Assembly: GCF_000308615.1 (NCBI RefSeq)
Contig: NZ_BAGB01000049.1
Coordinates: 61,226-125,225, forward strand
Length of the DNA stretch: 64,000 nt
Origin: Nocardia jiangxiensis NBRC 101359
GTDB lineage: Bacteria > Actinomycetota > Actinomycetes > Mycobacteriales > Mycobacteriaceae
Reading direction: 5' to 3'
Position numbers and translations under genes: made by a program. The notes below the pieces were generated by a model. The model was not told where the DNA came from. It saw only the letters and a program-made list of their open reading frames with translations, and searched no databases. Within the stretch, counting starts at the first letter, position 1; each line of letters begins with the position of its first letter. Below, piece after piece: positions 16,259 to 24,379 of the stretch.

Positions 16259-17451
16259 AAGATATGTGGGAGCTGCGGGACAAGGTCGCCGTCGCAGGGG
16301 TCGGATACAGCGAACTCGGCCGGCGGTTGCCTCGCACGCTCGCGGCGCTCACCGTCGAGGCGTGCGATCGCGCACTCGCCGACGCGGGCCTCACCCGCGC
16401 CGATGTGGACGGGATCGCCACCTCCCCGTCGATGCCGCGCTACGGCGGGACGAAGGGCACCGGCGAGGGCATCGACGTCGTCACGCCGTACTACCTGCCG
16501 GAACTGCTCGGCCTCGAGTCGCAGATCACCTGGACCGGATCCACCAACGGCATGGTGACGCAGAGCCTGATGGACGCCGCGATGGCGATCCACTCCGGGG
16601 TGTGCACGCACGCGATCGTCTACCGTTCGCTGCATGTGCCCACAGGGCGATACATCAACTACGACAACACGATCGCCGCGGGACCGGACCAGTTCCAGGC
16701 CCCGTTCGGCTTCAGCATGCCGCCCGCGTGGGCCGCGACCGTGCTGCGCCGATACCTCGATCTGAACGGCCTGACCCGCGCGGACCTGAGTCCGTTCATC
16801 GTGGCCAACCGCGACAACGCGCAGAAGAACCCGAATGCGTACTGGCGCGGGAAGCCCCTGACCACCTCGGACTATCTGAACGCCCGGATGATCGCCGACC
16901 CGATGTCCATCCTGGACTGCGACCTGCCCGTCGACGGTGCGGTGGCGCTCCTGCTCACCTCCACGGAGCGGGCCCGGGATCTGCGGCAGCCACCGGCACT
17001 GCTCACCGGATTCGCCGCGGGAACGCACGCCGCGCCGACCGGTGCGGTGATGACGCTGGAAGATCTCCTCGAGGGCTCGGAGCAGATCGCACGGACGCTG
17101 TGGCGCACCAGCGGCCTCGGCCCGGCGGATATCGACAACGCCCAGTTGTACGACGGCTTCAGCGTTTTCGTGTACACCTGGCTGGAGGGGATGGGTTTCG
17201 TCGACCGCGGCGAGGCCGTGCCGTTCGCGCGCGACGGACACACCGCGTTGACCGGCAAGCTGCCGGTCAACACCGGCGGCGGCGCGCTCGGTGAGGGCCG
17301 CCTGCACGGTATGACCCATCTCGCCGAGGCGGTCCTACAGGTGACCGGACGGGGCGGAGAACGCCAGGTGCCCAACGCATCCCGGGCTCTGGTGACCGTC
17401 TCCAACGGACTGGCGAAATCGACCGCGTTCGTGTTCAGCCGGGACCACTGA
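16255..17451 (+). CDS. thiolase-like lipid-transfer/aldolase protein (Ltp2-like)
   Basis: A 398-residue thiolase-superfamily protein without the thiolase nucleophile: the usual Cys region reads TWTGSTNGMVTQSLMDAAM. It keeps QLYDGFSVFVYTWLEGMGF and NTGGGALGEGRLHGMTH, features of the SCP-x/Ltp2 subfamily, whose steroid members are retro-aldolases using Tyr rather than Cys. With the overlapping DUF35 gene it probably forms a heteromeric aldolase cleaving a beta-hydroxyacyl-CoA with a tertiary or ring-linked alcohol, releasing acetyl- or propionyl-CoA and a ketone. The GTG start overlaps the previous stop; an ATG at 16264 is possible. Confidence 0.8.
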   Translation: MKDMWELRDKVAVAGVGYSELGRRLPRTLAALTVEACDRALADAGLTRADVDGIATSPSMPRYGGTKGTGEGIDVVTPYYLPELLGLESQITWTGSTNGMVTQSLMDAAMAIHSGVCTHAIVYRSLHVPTGRYINYDNTIAAGPDQFQAPFGFSMPPAWAATVLRRYLDLNGLTRADLSPFIVANRDNAQKNPNAYWRGKPLTTSDYLNARMIADPMSILDCDLPVDGAVALLLTSTERARDLRQPPALLTGFAAGTHAAPTGAVMTLEDLLEGSEQIARTLWRTSGLGPADIDNAQLYDGFSVFVYTWLEGMGFVDRGEAVPFARDGHTALTGKLPVNTGGGALGEGRLHGMTHLAEAVLQVTGRGGERQVPNASRALVTVSNGLAKSTAFVFSRDH

Positions 17452-17468
17452 GCCCCGGCCGCACGTCC

Positions 17469-18245
17469 TCAGTGCCCGGCGAACTTTCCCTTGGCGAAGC
17501 TCGCCGGGCCCGGGGCGTTGGTATAGCCCGCATCGGCGAACAGCTCACTGCCGGTGACGAATGCGGAGTCCGCACTCGCCAGGAACGAGACCGCTCCGGC
17601 CACGTCCCCGGGAGCGCCCGGCCGCCCGACCAGGGGGCTGGGCGCCATCGCCCGCGCCGCCGCGTCGAGATCGGCGGGGTCGTCGGCGAGCACGGCCGCG
17701 GTCATCGGTGAGACGATCGCCCCGGGCACAACGGAATTGACGCGAATGCCGTACTCGCGCACCTCGGCGGCGACCGACCGCACGAGCCCGGCGACACCGG
17801 CCTTGGTCGCGCTGTAGACGTGCGGGCCGACTCCGCCGACGATCCCGCCAGGACTGGCCGTGACGATGATCGACCCCCGCCCGCGCGGCCGCATGACGCG
17901 CACCGCGTGCTTGAGGCACAGCAACGTCCCGCGCAGGTTGACCGCGATCGTGCGATCCGCGTCGTCGGCGACGGTCTGCTCGATCGGCCCCAGCGCGCCG
18001 AAAACACCTGCGTTGGCGAAGAATACGTCGAGCGATCCGGCGCGGTCGACCAACGCCTCGATATCGTCCTCGCGGGTCACATCGGTGCGTACGAACTCGC
18101 CGCCGATCCGCTGAGCGACCATCCGTCCGAGCTCGTCCTGCACATCCGCGACCAGCACACGGAACCCGTCGGCGGCCAGCCGCTCGGCACATGCGGCCCC
18201 GATCCCGCTCGCACCGCCGGTGACGATCGCACTACGGTCAGCCAT
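17469..18245 (-). CDS. SDR family oxidoreductase
   Basis: A 258-residue SDR with TGGASGIG, VADVQD (NAD), NAGV, Ser in TASPGG and YSATK. The C-terminal tail (PGPASFAKGKFAGH) is longer than usual. It is likely co-transcribed with the upstream thiolase gene (82-base gap), fitting a hydroxyacyl-CoA dehydrogenase plus thiolase pair. It converges on the thiolase-like gene with a 17-base gap. Confidence 0.83.
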   Translation of the reverse strand: MADRSAIVTGGASGIGAACAERLAADGFRVLVADVQDELGRMVAQRIGGEFVRTDVTREDDIEALVDRAGSLDVFFANAGVFGALGPIEQTVADDADRTIAVNLRGTLLCLKHAVRVMRPRGRGSIIVTASPGGIVGGVGPHVYSATKAGVAGLVRSVAAEVREYGIRVNSVVPGAIVSPMTAAVLADDPADLDAAARAMAPSPLVGRPGAPGDVAGAVSFLASADSAFVTGSELFADAGYTNAPGPASFAKGKFAGH

Positions 18246-18327
18246 GGACGACCGCCCGCGCGAATTGCTCTGTCCTCATGCCCTTCTCCCAACTCGCCGC
18301 AATACCGACGGCCGACCGGGTGATGCC

Positions 18328-19533
18328 TCAGACCGAGGTGATCGCGGCGGCCATGCCCTGACCGCCGCCGATGCACATCGTCAGCAGTGCGCGACCGCCG
18401 CCGCGGCGCTGCAACTCGTACAACGCCGTGGTCAGCATGCGCACACCGGTCGCGCCGATCGGGTGGCCGAGCGAGATTCCGGAACCGTTGACGTTCAACC
18501 TGTCCCGGTCGTCCCAGCCCCAGCCGCGCAGCACGCCGAGCACCTGGCAGGCGAATGCCTCGTTCAGCTCGACCAATTCGAAGTCGTCGAAGCCGTATCC
18601 GTTGCGCGCGAACAGTTTCTCCACGGCGGCCACCGGTCCGAGGCCCATCAGCGCCGGATCGCATCCGGCGGCGGTCCAGCCGTCGAGGAAGCCGATCGGC
18701 TCGAGTCCCAGCTCGTCCAGGCGGTCCTCGGCGACGACGAGCACCGCTGCCGCGGCATCGTTCTGCTGGCTCGCATTGCCCGCGGTCACCACTCCGCCGG
18801 GCGTGACCGCTCGCAGCTTCGCGAGCGATTCGGGGGTGGTGTCCGGCCGGATCCCTTCGTCGCGAACGAATTTCGTCACGTTACCCTTGCGGTCGGTGAC
18901 CTCGACGGGAACGACCTCGGCATCGAATCGTCCTGTCTCCCATGCCTCGTGGGCGCGGCGGTGACTTTCCGCGGCGAGGATGTCGGACTCCGCGCGAGTG
19001 ATCTCGTAACGGGCAGCGACGTTCTCGGCGGTTTCGATCATTCCGCTGATCGGGCCGAAACGCCATTCCGGCTGCGAACGTTCCCGCCCACGATCGAGGC
19101 GGTCGAACAGTTGCAGACCACCGGCACGCGTACCCCAGCGAGCCCCGGTCGTGTAGTGCTCGATACTGCTCATCGACTCCACGCCACCGGCCACGACGAC
19201 ATCCGCGGCCCCGGTCTGCACCATCATCGCGGCGGTCACCACCGCCTGTAGTCCGGTCCCGCAGCGGCGGTCGGTCTGCAATCCGGCCACCGAGATGGGC
19301 AGGCCCGCGTCCAGGGCCGCCCACCGGCCGATACAGGGGGCCTCCGAATTCGCGTAGGACTGCCCCATCGCGACGTCGTCGATCCGCTCGGGATCGATTC
19401 CCGAACGCGAGACCGTCTCGGCCAGAACCGTTTTCGCCAGAGTTGCCGCGGGCACATCCTTCAGCGCGCCACCGAAGCGTCCGACCGCGGTGCGGACGGG
19501 GGCCACCAGCGCTGCACGTGTCGAGGTACCCAT
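18328..19533 (-). CDS. thiolase (acetyl-CoA acetyltransferase family)
   Basis: A 401-residue degradative thiolase. The nucleophilic Cys is in TDRRCGTGLQ (about residue 91), the His in ISLGHPIGATG (about 357) and the second Cys in TMCIGGGQG (about 387), so all catalytic residues are present. It should cleave a 3-ketoacyl-CoA with CoA. GGGAGG lies twelve bases before the ATG at 19533. The frame is open to 19719, but that stretch carries the remnant described separately. It is divergent from an SDR gene across a regulated promoter. Confidence 0.9.
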   Translation of the reverse strand: MGTSTRAALVAPVRTAVGRFGGALKDVPAATLAKTVLAETVSRSGIDPERIDDVAMGQSYANSEAPCIGRWAALDAGLPISVAGLQTDRRCGTGLQAVVTAAMMVQTGAADVVVAGGVESMSSIEHYTTGARWGTRAGGLQLFDRLDRGRERSQPEWRFGPISGMIETAENVAARYEITRAESDILAAESHRRAHEAWETGRFDAEVVPVEVTDRKGNVTKFVRDEGIRPDTTPESLAKLRAVTPGGVVTAGNASQQNDAAAAVLVVAEDRLDELGLEPIGFLDGWTAAGCDPALMGLGPVAAVEKLFARNGYGFDDFELVELNEAFACQVLGVLRGWGWDDRDRLNVNGSGISLGHPIGATGVRMLTTALYELQRRGGGRALLTMCIGGGQGMAAAITSV

Positions 19534-19538
19534 CGCGA

Positions 19539-19652
19539 TCACAGACCTCCCATCGCGCCGGACAGCGGCATCCGGCCGCGCTCGCGCACCGTCCCCACCA
19601 GGAGAGTCTCTTCGTCGTTCAGGTAGTAGCTCACGCCCGATGCCCTCGTCAT
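19539..19652 (-). pseudogene. acyl-CoA dehydrogenase-like N-terminal stub
   Basis: A 37-codon frame ending five bases before the thiolase start. Residues 8-25 (SYYLNDEETLLVGTVRER) resemble the first helix of acyl-CoA dehydrogenases, after which similarity stops. It may be the relic of an ACAD gene lost by deletion, or a short leader peptide for the thiolase. The call is by eye only. Confidence 0.4.
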
Positions 19653-19780
19653 GTCGCGGGCTCACCGAGCCCGTAAGGATTGGTACGGCCATCGTCAGCC
19701 AGGTGAAAGAAAATGTCAATCATGATAAACATTTATAGAGACTTTGCCACCTGATTCCATCACTGTCGAGAGGTAGCACC
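19653..19780. promoter_or_regulatory. divergent control region thiolase / SDR
   Basis: AT-rich; the shared element ATGATAAACAT is at 19722-19732 and a TATAGA-like -10 at 19734-19739. ATGTCAATC at 19714-19722 repeats a 9-mer from the P450 promoter region. Confidence 0.5.
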
Positions 19781-20572
19781 ATGAGCACCAACGGACGTCT
19801 GGCCGACAAGGTCGCCTTGATCACCGGCGCGGGATCGGGCCTCGGTCTGGCCTCGGCGGTTCGCTTCGCGAGCGAGGGAGCGGCCGTCGCCGTCGTCGAC
19901 CTCGACAGCGCGGCGGCGACCTCGGCCGCCGAGCAGATCGTCGCGGCGGGCGGGCGCGCGCTGCCTGTCACCGCGAACATCACCGCCGACGCCGACGCAC
20001 AGCGGATGATCGCCGAAGTTCTGGCGGAGTTCGGTCAGCTCGACGTCGTATTCGCGAACGCCGGGATCAACGGCGCCGGCAACGCCGCGGACACCACCGA
20101 GCAGGAGTGGGACCGGGTCATCGCGGTCAACCTCAAGGGCGTCTGGCTCACCTCGAAATACGCACTGCCCCATCTGATCGAACGCCGGACCGGATCGATC
20201 ATCAACCAGGCCAGCATGGGCGGGCTGATCGGACTGCCCGCGATCTTCCCCTACGCCGCGGCCAAGGGCGGAGTCATCGCGATGACCAAGCAGATGGCCG
20301 TCACGTACGGACCGGACAACGTGCGCGTCAACGCGATCTGCCCCGGCACCATCCCGACCCCGCTGGTGTATCAGTCGCGCGTCGACCGCGGCGCGGCCGC
20401 ACCGGATGCGGACCAGGCCGCCCTCGACGCCGATGCCGCCGCACGCTTTCCGCTGCGTCGCCTGGGCACCCCGGAGGATCTGGCCTCGATCGCGCTGTTC
20501 CTGGCCAGCGACGAGGCCGACTGGGTCACCGGCGGCATCTACACCGTCGACGGCGGCCGCAGCGCCTTCTGA
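19781..20572 (+). CDS. SDR family oxidoreductase
   Basis: A 263-residue classical SDR: TGAGSGLG, VVDLDSA (NAD), NAGI, Ser in NQASMGG and YAAAK. AGAGG lies upstream of the ATG. It is followed 58 bases later by the CoA-transferase/amidohydrolase pair, which has its own promoter. Substrate unknown. Confidence 0.85.
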   Translation: MSTNGRLADKVALITGAGSGLGLASAVRFASEGAAVAVVDLDSAAATSAAEQIVAAGGRALPVTANITADADAQRMIAEVLAEFGQLDVVFANAGINGAGNAADTTEQEWDRVIAVNLKGVWLTSKYALPHLIERRTGSIINQASMGGLIGLPAIFPYAAAKGGVIAMTKQMAVTYGPDNVRVNAICPGTIPTPLVYQSRVDRGAAAPDADQAALDADAAARFPLRRLGTPEDLASIALFLASDEADWVTGGIYTVDGGRSAF

Positions 20573-20599
20573 CCCGACATCTCCGGATAATTCCTGCGC

Positions 20600-20630
20600 A
20601 TGATTATTAGCACCGTGTAGGATCGGCGGG
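20600..20630 (+). promoter_or_regulatory. promoter of permuted CoA-transferase, probably leaderless
   Basis: The shared element ATGATTATTAG is at 20600-20610 and TAGGAT at 20618-20623. Only seven bases separate the -10 box from the GTG at 20631 and there is no Shine-Dalgarno, so a leaderless mRNA is likely. Confidence 0.6.
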
Positions 20631-21824
20631 GTGTCCGGCGCCTCGGGAGATCTGTCGCATCGCGTGCGCGACTGGGCCGAGAGCGGTGTGCCGCTGCTGA
20701 CCGGACACGCCGACGGTCCACCGCTGATTCCTCCCGGCTCAGCGGCGACCGTCGCGCGGCGGCAGACCGACCGGATCGCCGCGGCGACCGGCGGCCGGGT
20801 CCGGCTCGACGGGGCCCGGTTGCTCTCCGAACGCGCCGCGTTCACCGGCTTCGGACGCGGCGGGAGCACCTCGGCGGGCGGGCACTGCCGCCTGCTGCCC
20901 ACCGCCGACGGCTGGGCCGCGGTCAGCTGCGCCCGCCCCGATGATCCCGTCCTGCTCGGCGCACTCGTCTGCCGGGAAGTCGGCGACGATCCATCGCCCG
21001 ATGTGTCGAGCTGGCTGCGCACGCACACCGGGGCCGAATTGGCCGAGCGGGCAGAACTTCTCGGAGTGGCCGCAGGGCCCGTTGCCCCGGTGGAGACAAC
21101 CACGCCACAACCGCTACAGCCGCGCCCGGTGAACGGGCTGCGAGTGGTCGACTTCAGTGCGCTGTGGGCGGGACCGCTGTGTGCACACATCCTCGGTCTG
21201 GCGGGAGCGCACGTCATCAAGGTCGAGACGCCCACGCGACCCGACGGTGCGCGTCGCGGGAATCCGGACTTCTATCGCCTGCTGCACGCGGGTCACGAAT
21301 CGGTCGTCCTGGATCCCGGCGACCGCGAACGGCGCAGCGCACTCGCCGACCTCGTCGCCTCCGCGGATATCGTGATCGAGGCCTCGCGCCCCCGGGCACT
21401 CGCCGGATTCGGGCTCGACGCAGAGGGTTTCGCCGAGTCCGGCGGAACCTGGATCTCGATCACGGCGCACGGCCGGGCATCCAACCGTATCGGATTCGGC
21501 GACGACATCGCCGCCTGCGCCGGACTCGTCGCCCACACCGATGACGGCACACCGGTTTTCGTGGGCGACGCGATCGCCGACCCCCTGACCGGACTGACCG
21601 CGGCGGTCCTGGCGATGTCGGCCCCCGCCGACGGCTCCGGCAAGCTGTGGGATGTCGCGATGTCCTCGGTCGTGGCCGCGACGCTGGATCCCGCGTCGGT
21701 CACCGAGCCGATCGACGAAGCGCGGATCCTCGCGCCGAGCCGCCGGGAGACGACCGGCGAGGCGCCGCCCAGCGGCCGCGACACCGACGCGGTGCTGGCC
21801 CGGCTGCGCAGGCAATCGGTATGA
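20631..21824 (+). CDS. family III CoA-transferase, apparently circularly permuted
   Basis: A 397-residue CaiB-like protein with its parts in swapped order. Residues ~80-150 look like the normal C-terminal region (CRLLPTADGWAAVSCARPDD, then LLGVAAGPVAPVE). Residues ~163 onward are the normal N-terminal Rossmann half (LRVVDFSALWAGPLCAHILG, HVIKVETP). The catalytic-Asp segment FVGDAIADPLTGLTAAV (about 304-320) and LWDVAMSSVVAATL follow, and the protein ends there. In the neighbour at 12299 the order is the reverse. The catalytic Asp is kept, so activity is plausible. The stop overlaps the amidohydrolase start (ATGA). Confidence 0.75.
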   Translation: MSGASGDLSHRVRDWAESGVPLLTGHADGPPLIPPGSAATVARRQTDRIAAATGGRVRLDGARLLSERAAFTGFGRGGSTSAGGHCRLLPTADGWAAVSCARPDDPVLLGALVCREVGDDPSPDVSSWLRTHTGAELAERAELLGVAAGPVAPVETTTPQPLQPRPVNGLRVVDFSALWAGPLCAHILGLAGAHVIKVETPTRPDGARRGNPDFYRLLHAGHESVVLDPGDRERRSALADLVASADIVIEASRPRALAGFGLDAEGFAESGGTWISITAHGRASNRIGFGDDIAACAGLVAHTDDGTPVFVGDAIADPLTGLTAAVLAMSAPADGSGKLWDVAMSSVVAATLDPASVTEPIDEARILAPSRRETTGEAPPSGRDTDAVLARLRRQSV

Positions 21825-23209
21825 CGGAGTTGCTGATTCGCGATGCCGAGGTTTCCGGGACGCGCACCGACGTACTGGTCCGGGACGGGCTCATCGCCGC
21901 GGTCGGAACGGCACCGGCGACACCCGGGATCCGCGTTCTCGACGCCGACGGCGGAGCGCTCCTGCCGGGCCTGCACGATCACCATCTGCATCTGCACGCG
22001 ATGGCCGCCGACGCGAACTCCGTCCGCTGCGGTCCACCCCGAGTCCACACGGCCGGCGAACTCACCGAGGCGCTGGCCGCGGCCCCGGGTGACGGTTGGA
22101 TCCGCGGGGTCGGCTACGTCGAGACCGTCGCCGGGATGCTCGATTCGACGACACTCGATGCGCTGCAACGCGAACGGCCGGTTCGCATTCAACATCGCAG
22201 CGGCGCGATGTGGACGCTCAACTCGGCCGCGGCCCGCCTCGTCGACCTGGATTCGGCGACGGAACACGGGGTGGAGCGCGATGCCGACGGTCGCGCCACC
22301 GGCCGCATCTGGCGGGCGGACACCTGGCTCCGAACGCGATTGCCCGACACCGGACCGCCCGATCTCACGCCGGTGGGTATGCGGCTGGCCCGGTTCGGGA
22401 TCACCGGAATCACCGATGCCACACCGGATCTGAGCGCGGAATCGCTCACCGGCCTGATCGACGCGGCGGCCTCGGGGGCGATTCCGCAGCGGCTGAGCCT
22501 GCTGGGCGTTCCGCTCGGTCACCCCGGCGATCCCGCCGTCACGACCGGGCCGTACAAGATCGTCATCGCCGATTCCGACCTGCCCGATATCGAAACCCTG
22601 GAAGCCACTGTCCGGCAAGCACATTCGCTGCGCCGCCCGGTCGCGGTGCACTGCGTCAGCCGGGAGGCGCTGCTCATCCTGCTCGCCGTATTCGATGCCA
22701 CCGGGTCGATCCCGGGCGATCGGATCGAACACGGTGCGCTGATTCCGGCGGAGTCCATCGAGGTGCTGCGACGCCTCGGAATCACCGTGGTGACCCAGCC
22801 CGGTTTCATCGCCGACCGCGGCGACGACTATCTGCGCCGGGTCGAGTCCCGCGATCTGCCGGATCTCTACCGCTGCCGGAGTCTGTGCGATGCCGGTGTG
22901 GGCCTTGCCCTTTCGAGCGATGCCCCCTACGGGCCCGCCGATCCCTGGCAGGTGATCGCCGCGGCCACCGTGCGTCGCGCTCCCGACGGCGTCCTGGTCG
23001 GGGCCGGGGAGACACTGCGGGCATCCGAGGCTCTCGGGTGCTACCTTGCGCCGCTGTTCGATCCGGGTGGCCGGGCGCGCACCGTCGTACCCGGCGCGGC
23101 GGCCGATCTGGTACTCATGGACCGGCCGATCGCGGAGGTGTATTCGCAGCCGAGTAGTGACGCGGTCCGCTGCACGCTCATCGGTGGACGAGTCGTCCAC
23201 GAGCGGTAG
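21821..23209 (+). CDS. amidohydrolase family 3 protein
   Basis: A 462-residue metal-dependent hydrolase. It has the N-terminal beta-sandwich strand with LLPGLHDHHLHLHAM (HxH-type ligands, about residues 48-62), VAVHCVSREA (about 280), IEHGALI (about 305), a late Asp in LALSSDAPYGPADPW (about 367) and the terminal PGAAADLVLMDRP sandwich segment. The family includes cyclic amide, lactam and imide hydrolases. Its four-base overlap with the permuted CoA-transferase suggests that it opens a ring or amide to give the acid the transferase uses. That link is inference. Confidence 0.8.
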   Translation: MTELLIRDAEVSGTRTDVLVRDGLIAAVGTAPATPGIRVLDADGGALLPGLHDHHLHLHAMAADANSVRCGPPRVHTAGELTEALAAAPGDGWIRGVGYVETVAGMLDSTTLDALQRERPVRIQHRSGAMWTLNSAAARLVDLDSATEHGVERDADGRATGRIWRADTWLRTRLPDTGPPDLTPVGMRLARFGITGITDATPDLSAESLTGLIDAAASGAIPQRLSLLGVPLGHPGDPAVTTGPYKIVIADSDLPDIETLEATVRQAHSLRRPVAVHCVSREALLILLAVFDATGSIPGDRIEHGALIPAESIEVLRRLGITVVTQPGFIADRGDDYLRRVESRDLPDLYRCRSLCDAGVGLALSSDAPYGPADPWQVIAAATVRRAPDGVLVGAGETLRASEALGCYLAPLFDPGGRARTVVPGAAADLVLMDRPIAEVYSQPSSDAVRCTLIGGRVVHER

Positions 23210-23226
23210 CCGGACCGCGCCCCCGG

Positions 23227-24330
23227 TCAGATTCCGACGAGTTCGGCCAGCAGTTCGGTGTGATGCGCGTTGTTGCCGAGGATCGGTTCGGTCGCCTTCG
23301 CGCGACGGAAGTACAGATGCGGTTCCGCCTCCCAGGTGAACCCGATCCCGCCGTGCACCTGAATGTTCTGTGCCGCACAGAGAGTCAGGCATTCCGACGC
23401 CTGCGCCTTGGCCATCACCGCGACCCGGGGGAATTCGTCGTTGTCCTCGTTCGCGCACATCGAGGCGTACATGACCGTCGCCTGCGCGGAATCGATCGCG
23501 ATGGCCATATCGGCGCACTTGTGCTTGATCGCCTGGAAGGATCCGATCGGACGGTTGAACTGGACGCGCTGCTTCGCGTAGTTCACGGCCATCTCGAGCA
23601 CGGCCTCGCTGGCCCCGAGCGCCTCGTTCGCGAGCAGGGTGCGCACGAGGTTCACCACGCGGCCGATCGCGTCCGGGTCGGCTCCCAGGATCCGGGCCTG
23701 CGCGTCGGCAAGTTCGACCGTCGCCACCGGACGAGTCGGATCCAAAGATGTTCGCGCCGTGATGCTTACACCGCTCGCGCGCGCGTCGAGCACATACAGC
23801 GCCACCTCGTCACCGGCCGGGACCAGCGCCGGAACCACCAGCAGATCGGCCACATGCCCGAAGGCGACGTAGTCGAGTCGGCCCGTCAGCGTGGGAGCCG
23901 ATCGATCACCCGTCGCGCGCACCCGCACGGAGCCGACCGCGGTGTCGTCCGATCCGCTCAGCGCCAACGCGCCGATCACACTGCCGTCCAACAGTTTCGG
24001 CAGCAGTTCACGGTGCTGCGCATCGGACCCGAGCCGCAGCACGGCTTCGATCGCCCCGGTGGTGGTGACCATCGGCACCGGTGTGAGGGCACGCCCCAAT
24101 TCCTGTGCCACGATCACGGTTTCGAGGAAGCTGAACCCGCCGCCGCCGAACTTCTCCGCGACGTGCAGACCCGGAACGCCCATATTCGAGGCCAGCAGCC
24201 GCCAGGTGTCGGCATCGTGGCCGTCACTCGCGACGATCTCCCGCACGCGGGTCATGGGGGCACGTTCGGTCAGGAGACGGCGAAGCGAACTCCGAAACTC
24301 CTCCTGGTCTTCGTCGAATGCGAAGTACAC
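23227..24330 (-). CDS. acyl-CoA dehydrogenase, smaller subunit of a probable heteromeric pair
   Basis: A 367-residue ACAD starting at GTG 24330 (VYFAFDEDQEEFRSSLRRLL), with GGAAG six bases upstream. It has IQVHGGIGFTWE and FRRAKATEPILGNNAHH near the end. The usual catalytic-Glu segment is not evident, and the FAD/substrate loop is divergent (ALALSGSDD). Such short, divergent ACADs pair with a longer partner as alpha2beta2 FadE enzymes in steroid degradation. The longer partner lies immediately upstream (49-base gap). Substrates of such pairs are often bulky or ring-bearing CoA esters. Confidence 0.85.
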   Translation of the reverse strand: MYFAFDEDQEEFRSSLRRLLTERAPMTRVREIVASDGHDADTWRLLASNMGVPGLHVAEKFGGGGFSFLETVIVAQELGRALTPVPMVTTTGAIEAVLRLGSDAQHRELLPKLLDGSVIGALALSGSDDTAVGSVRVRATGDRSAPTLTGRLDYVAFGHVADLLVVPALVPAGDEVALYVLDARASGVSITARTSLDPTRPVATVELADAQARILGADPDAIGRVVNLVRTLLANEALGASEAVLEMAVNYAKQRVQFNRPIGSFQAIKHKCADMAIAIDSAQATVMYASMCANEDNDEFPRVAVMAKAQASECLTLCAAQNIQVHGGIGFTWEAEPHLYFRRAKATEPILGNNAHHTELLAELVGI

Positions 24331-24379
24331 GGTTGTCTTCCGTTCTTCCGTTTCGCCGTGGCTGCGGCGAAGTATCGAA

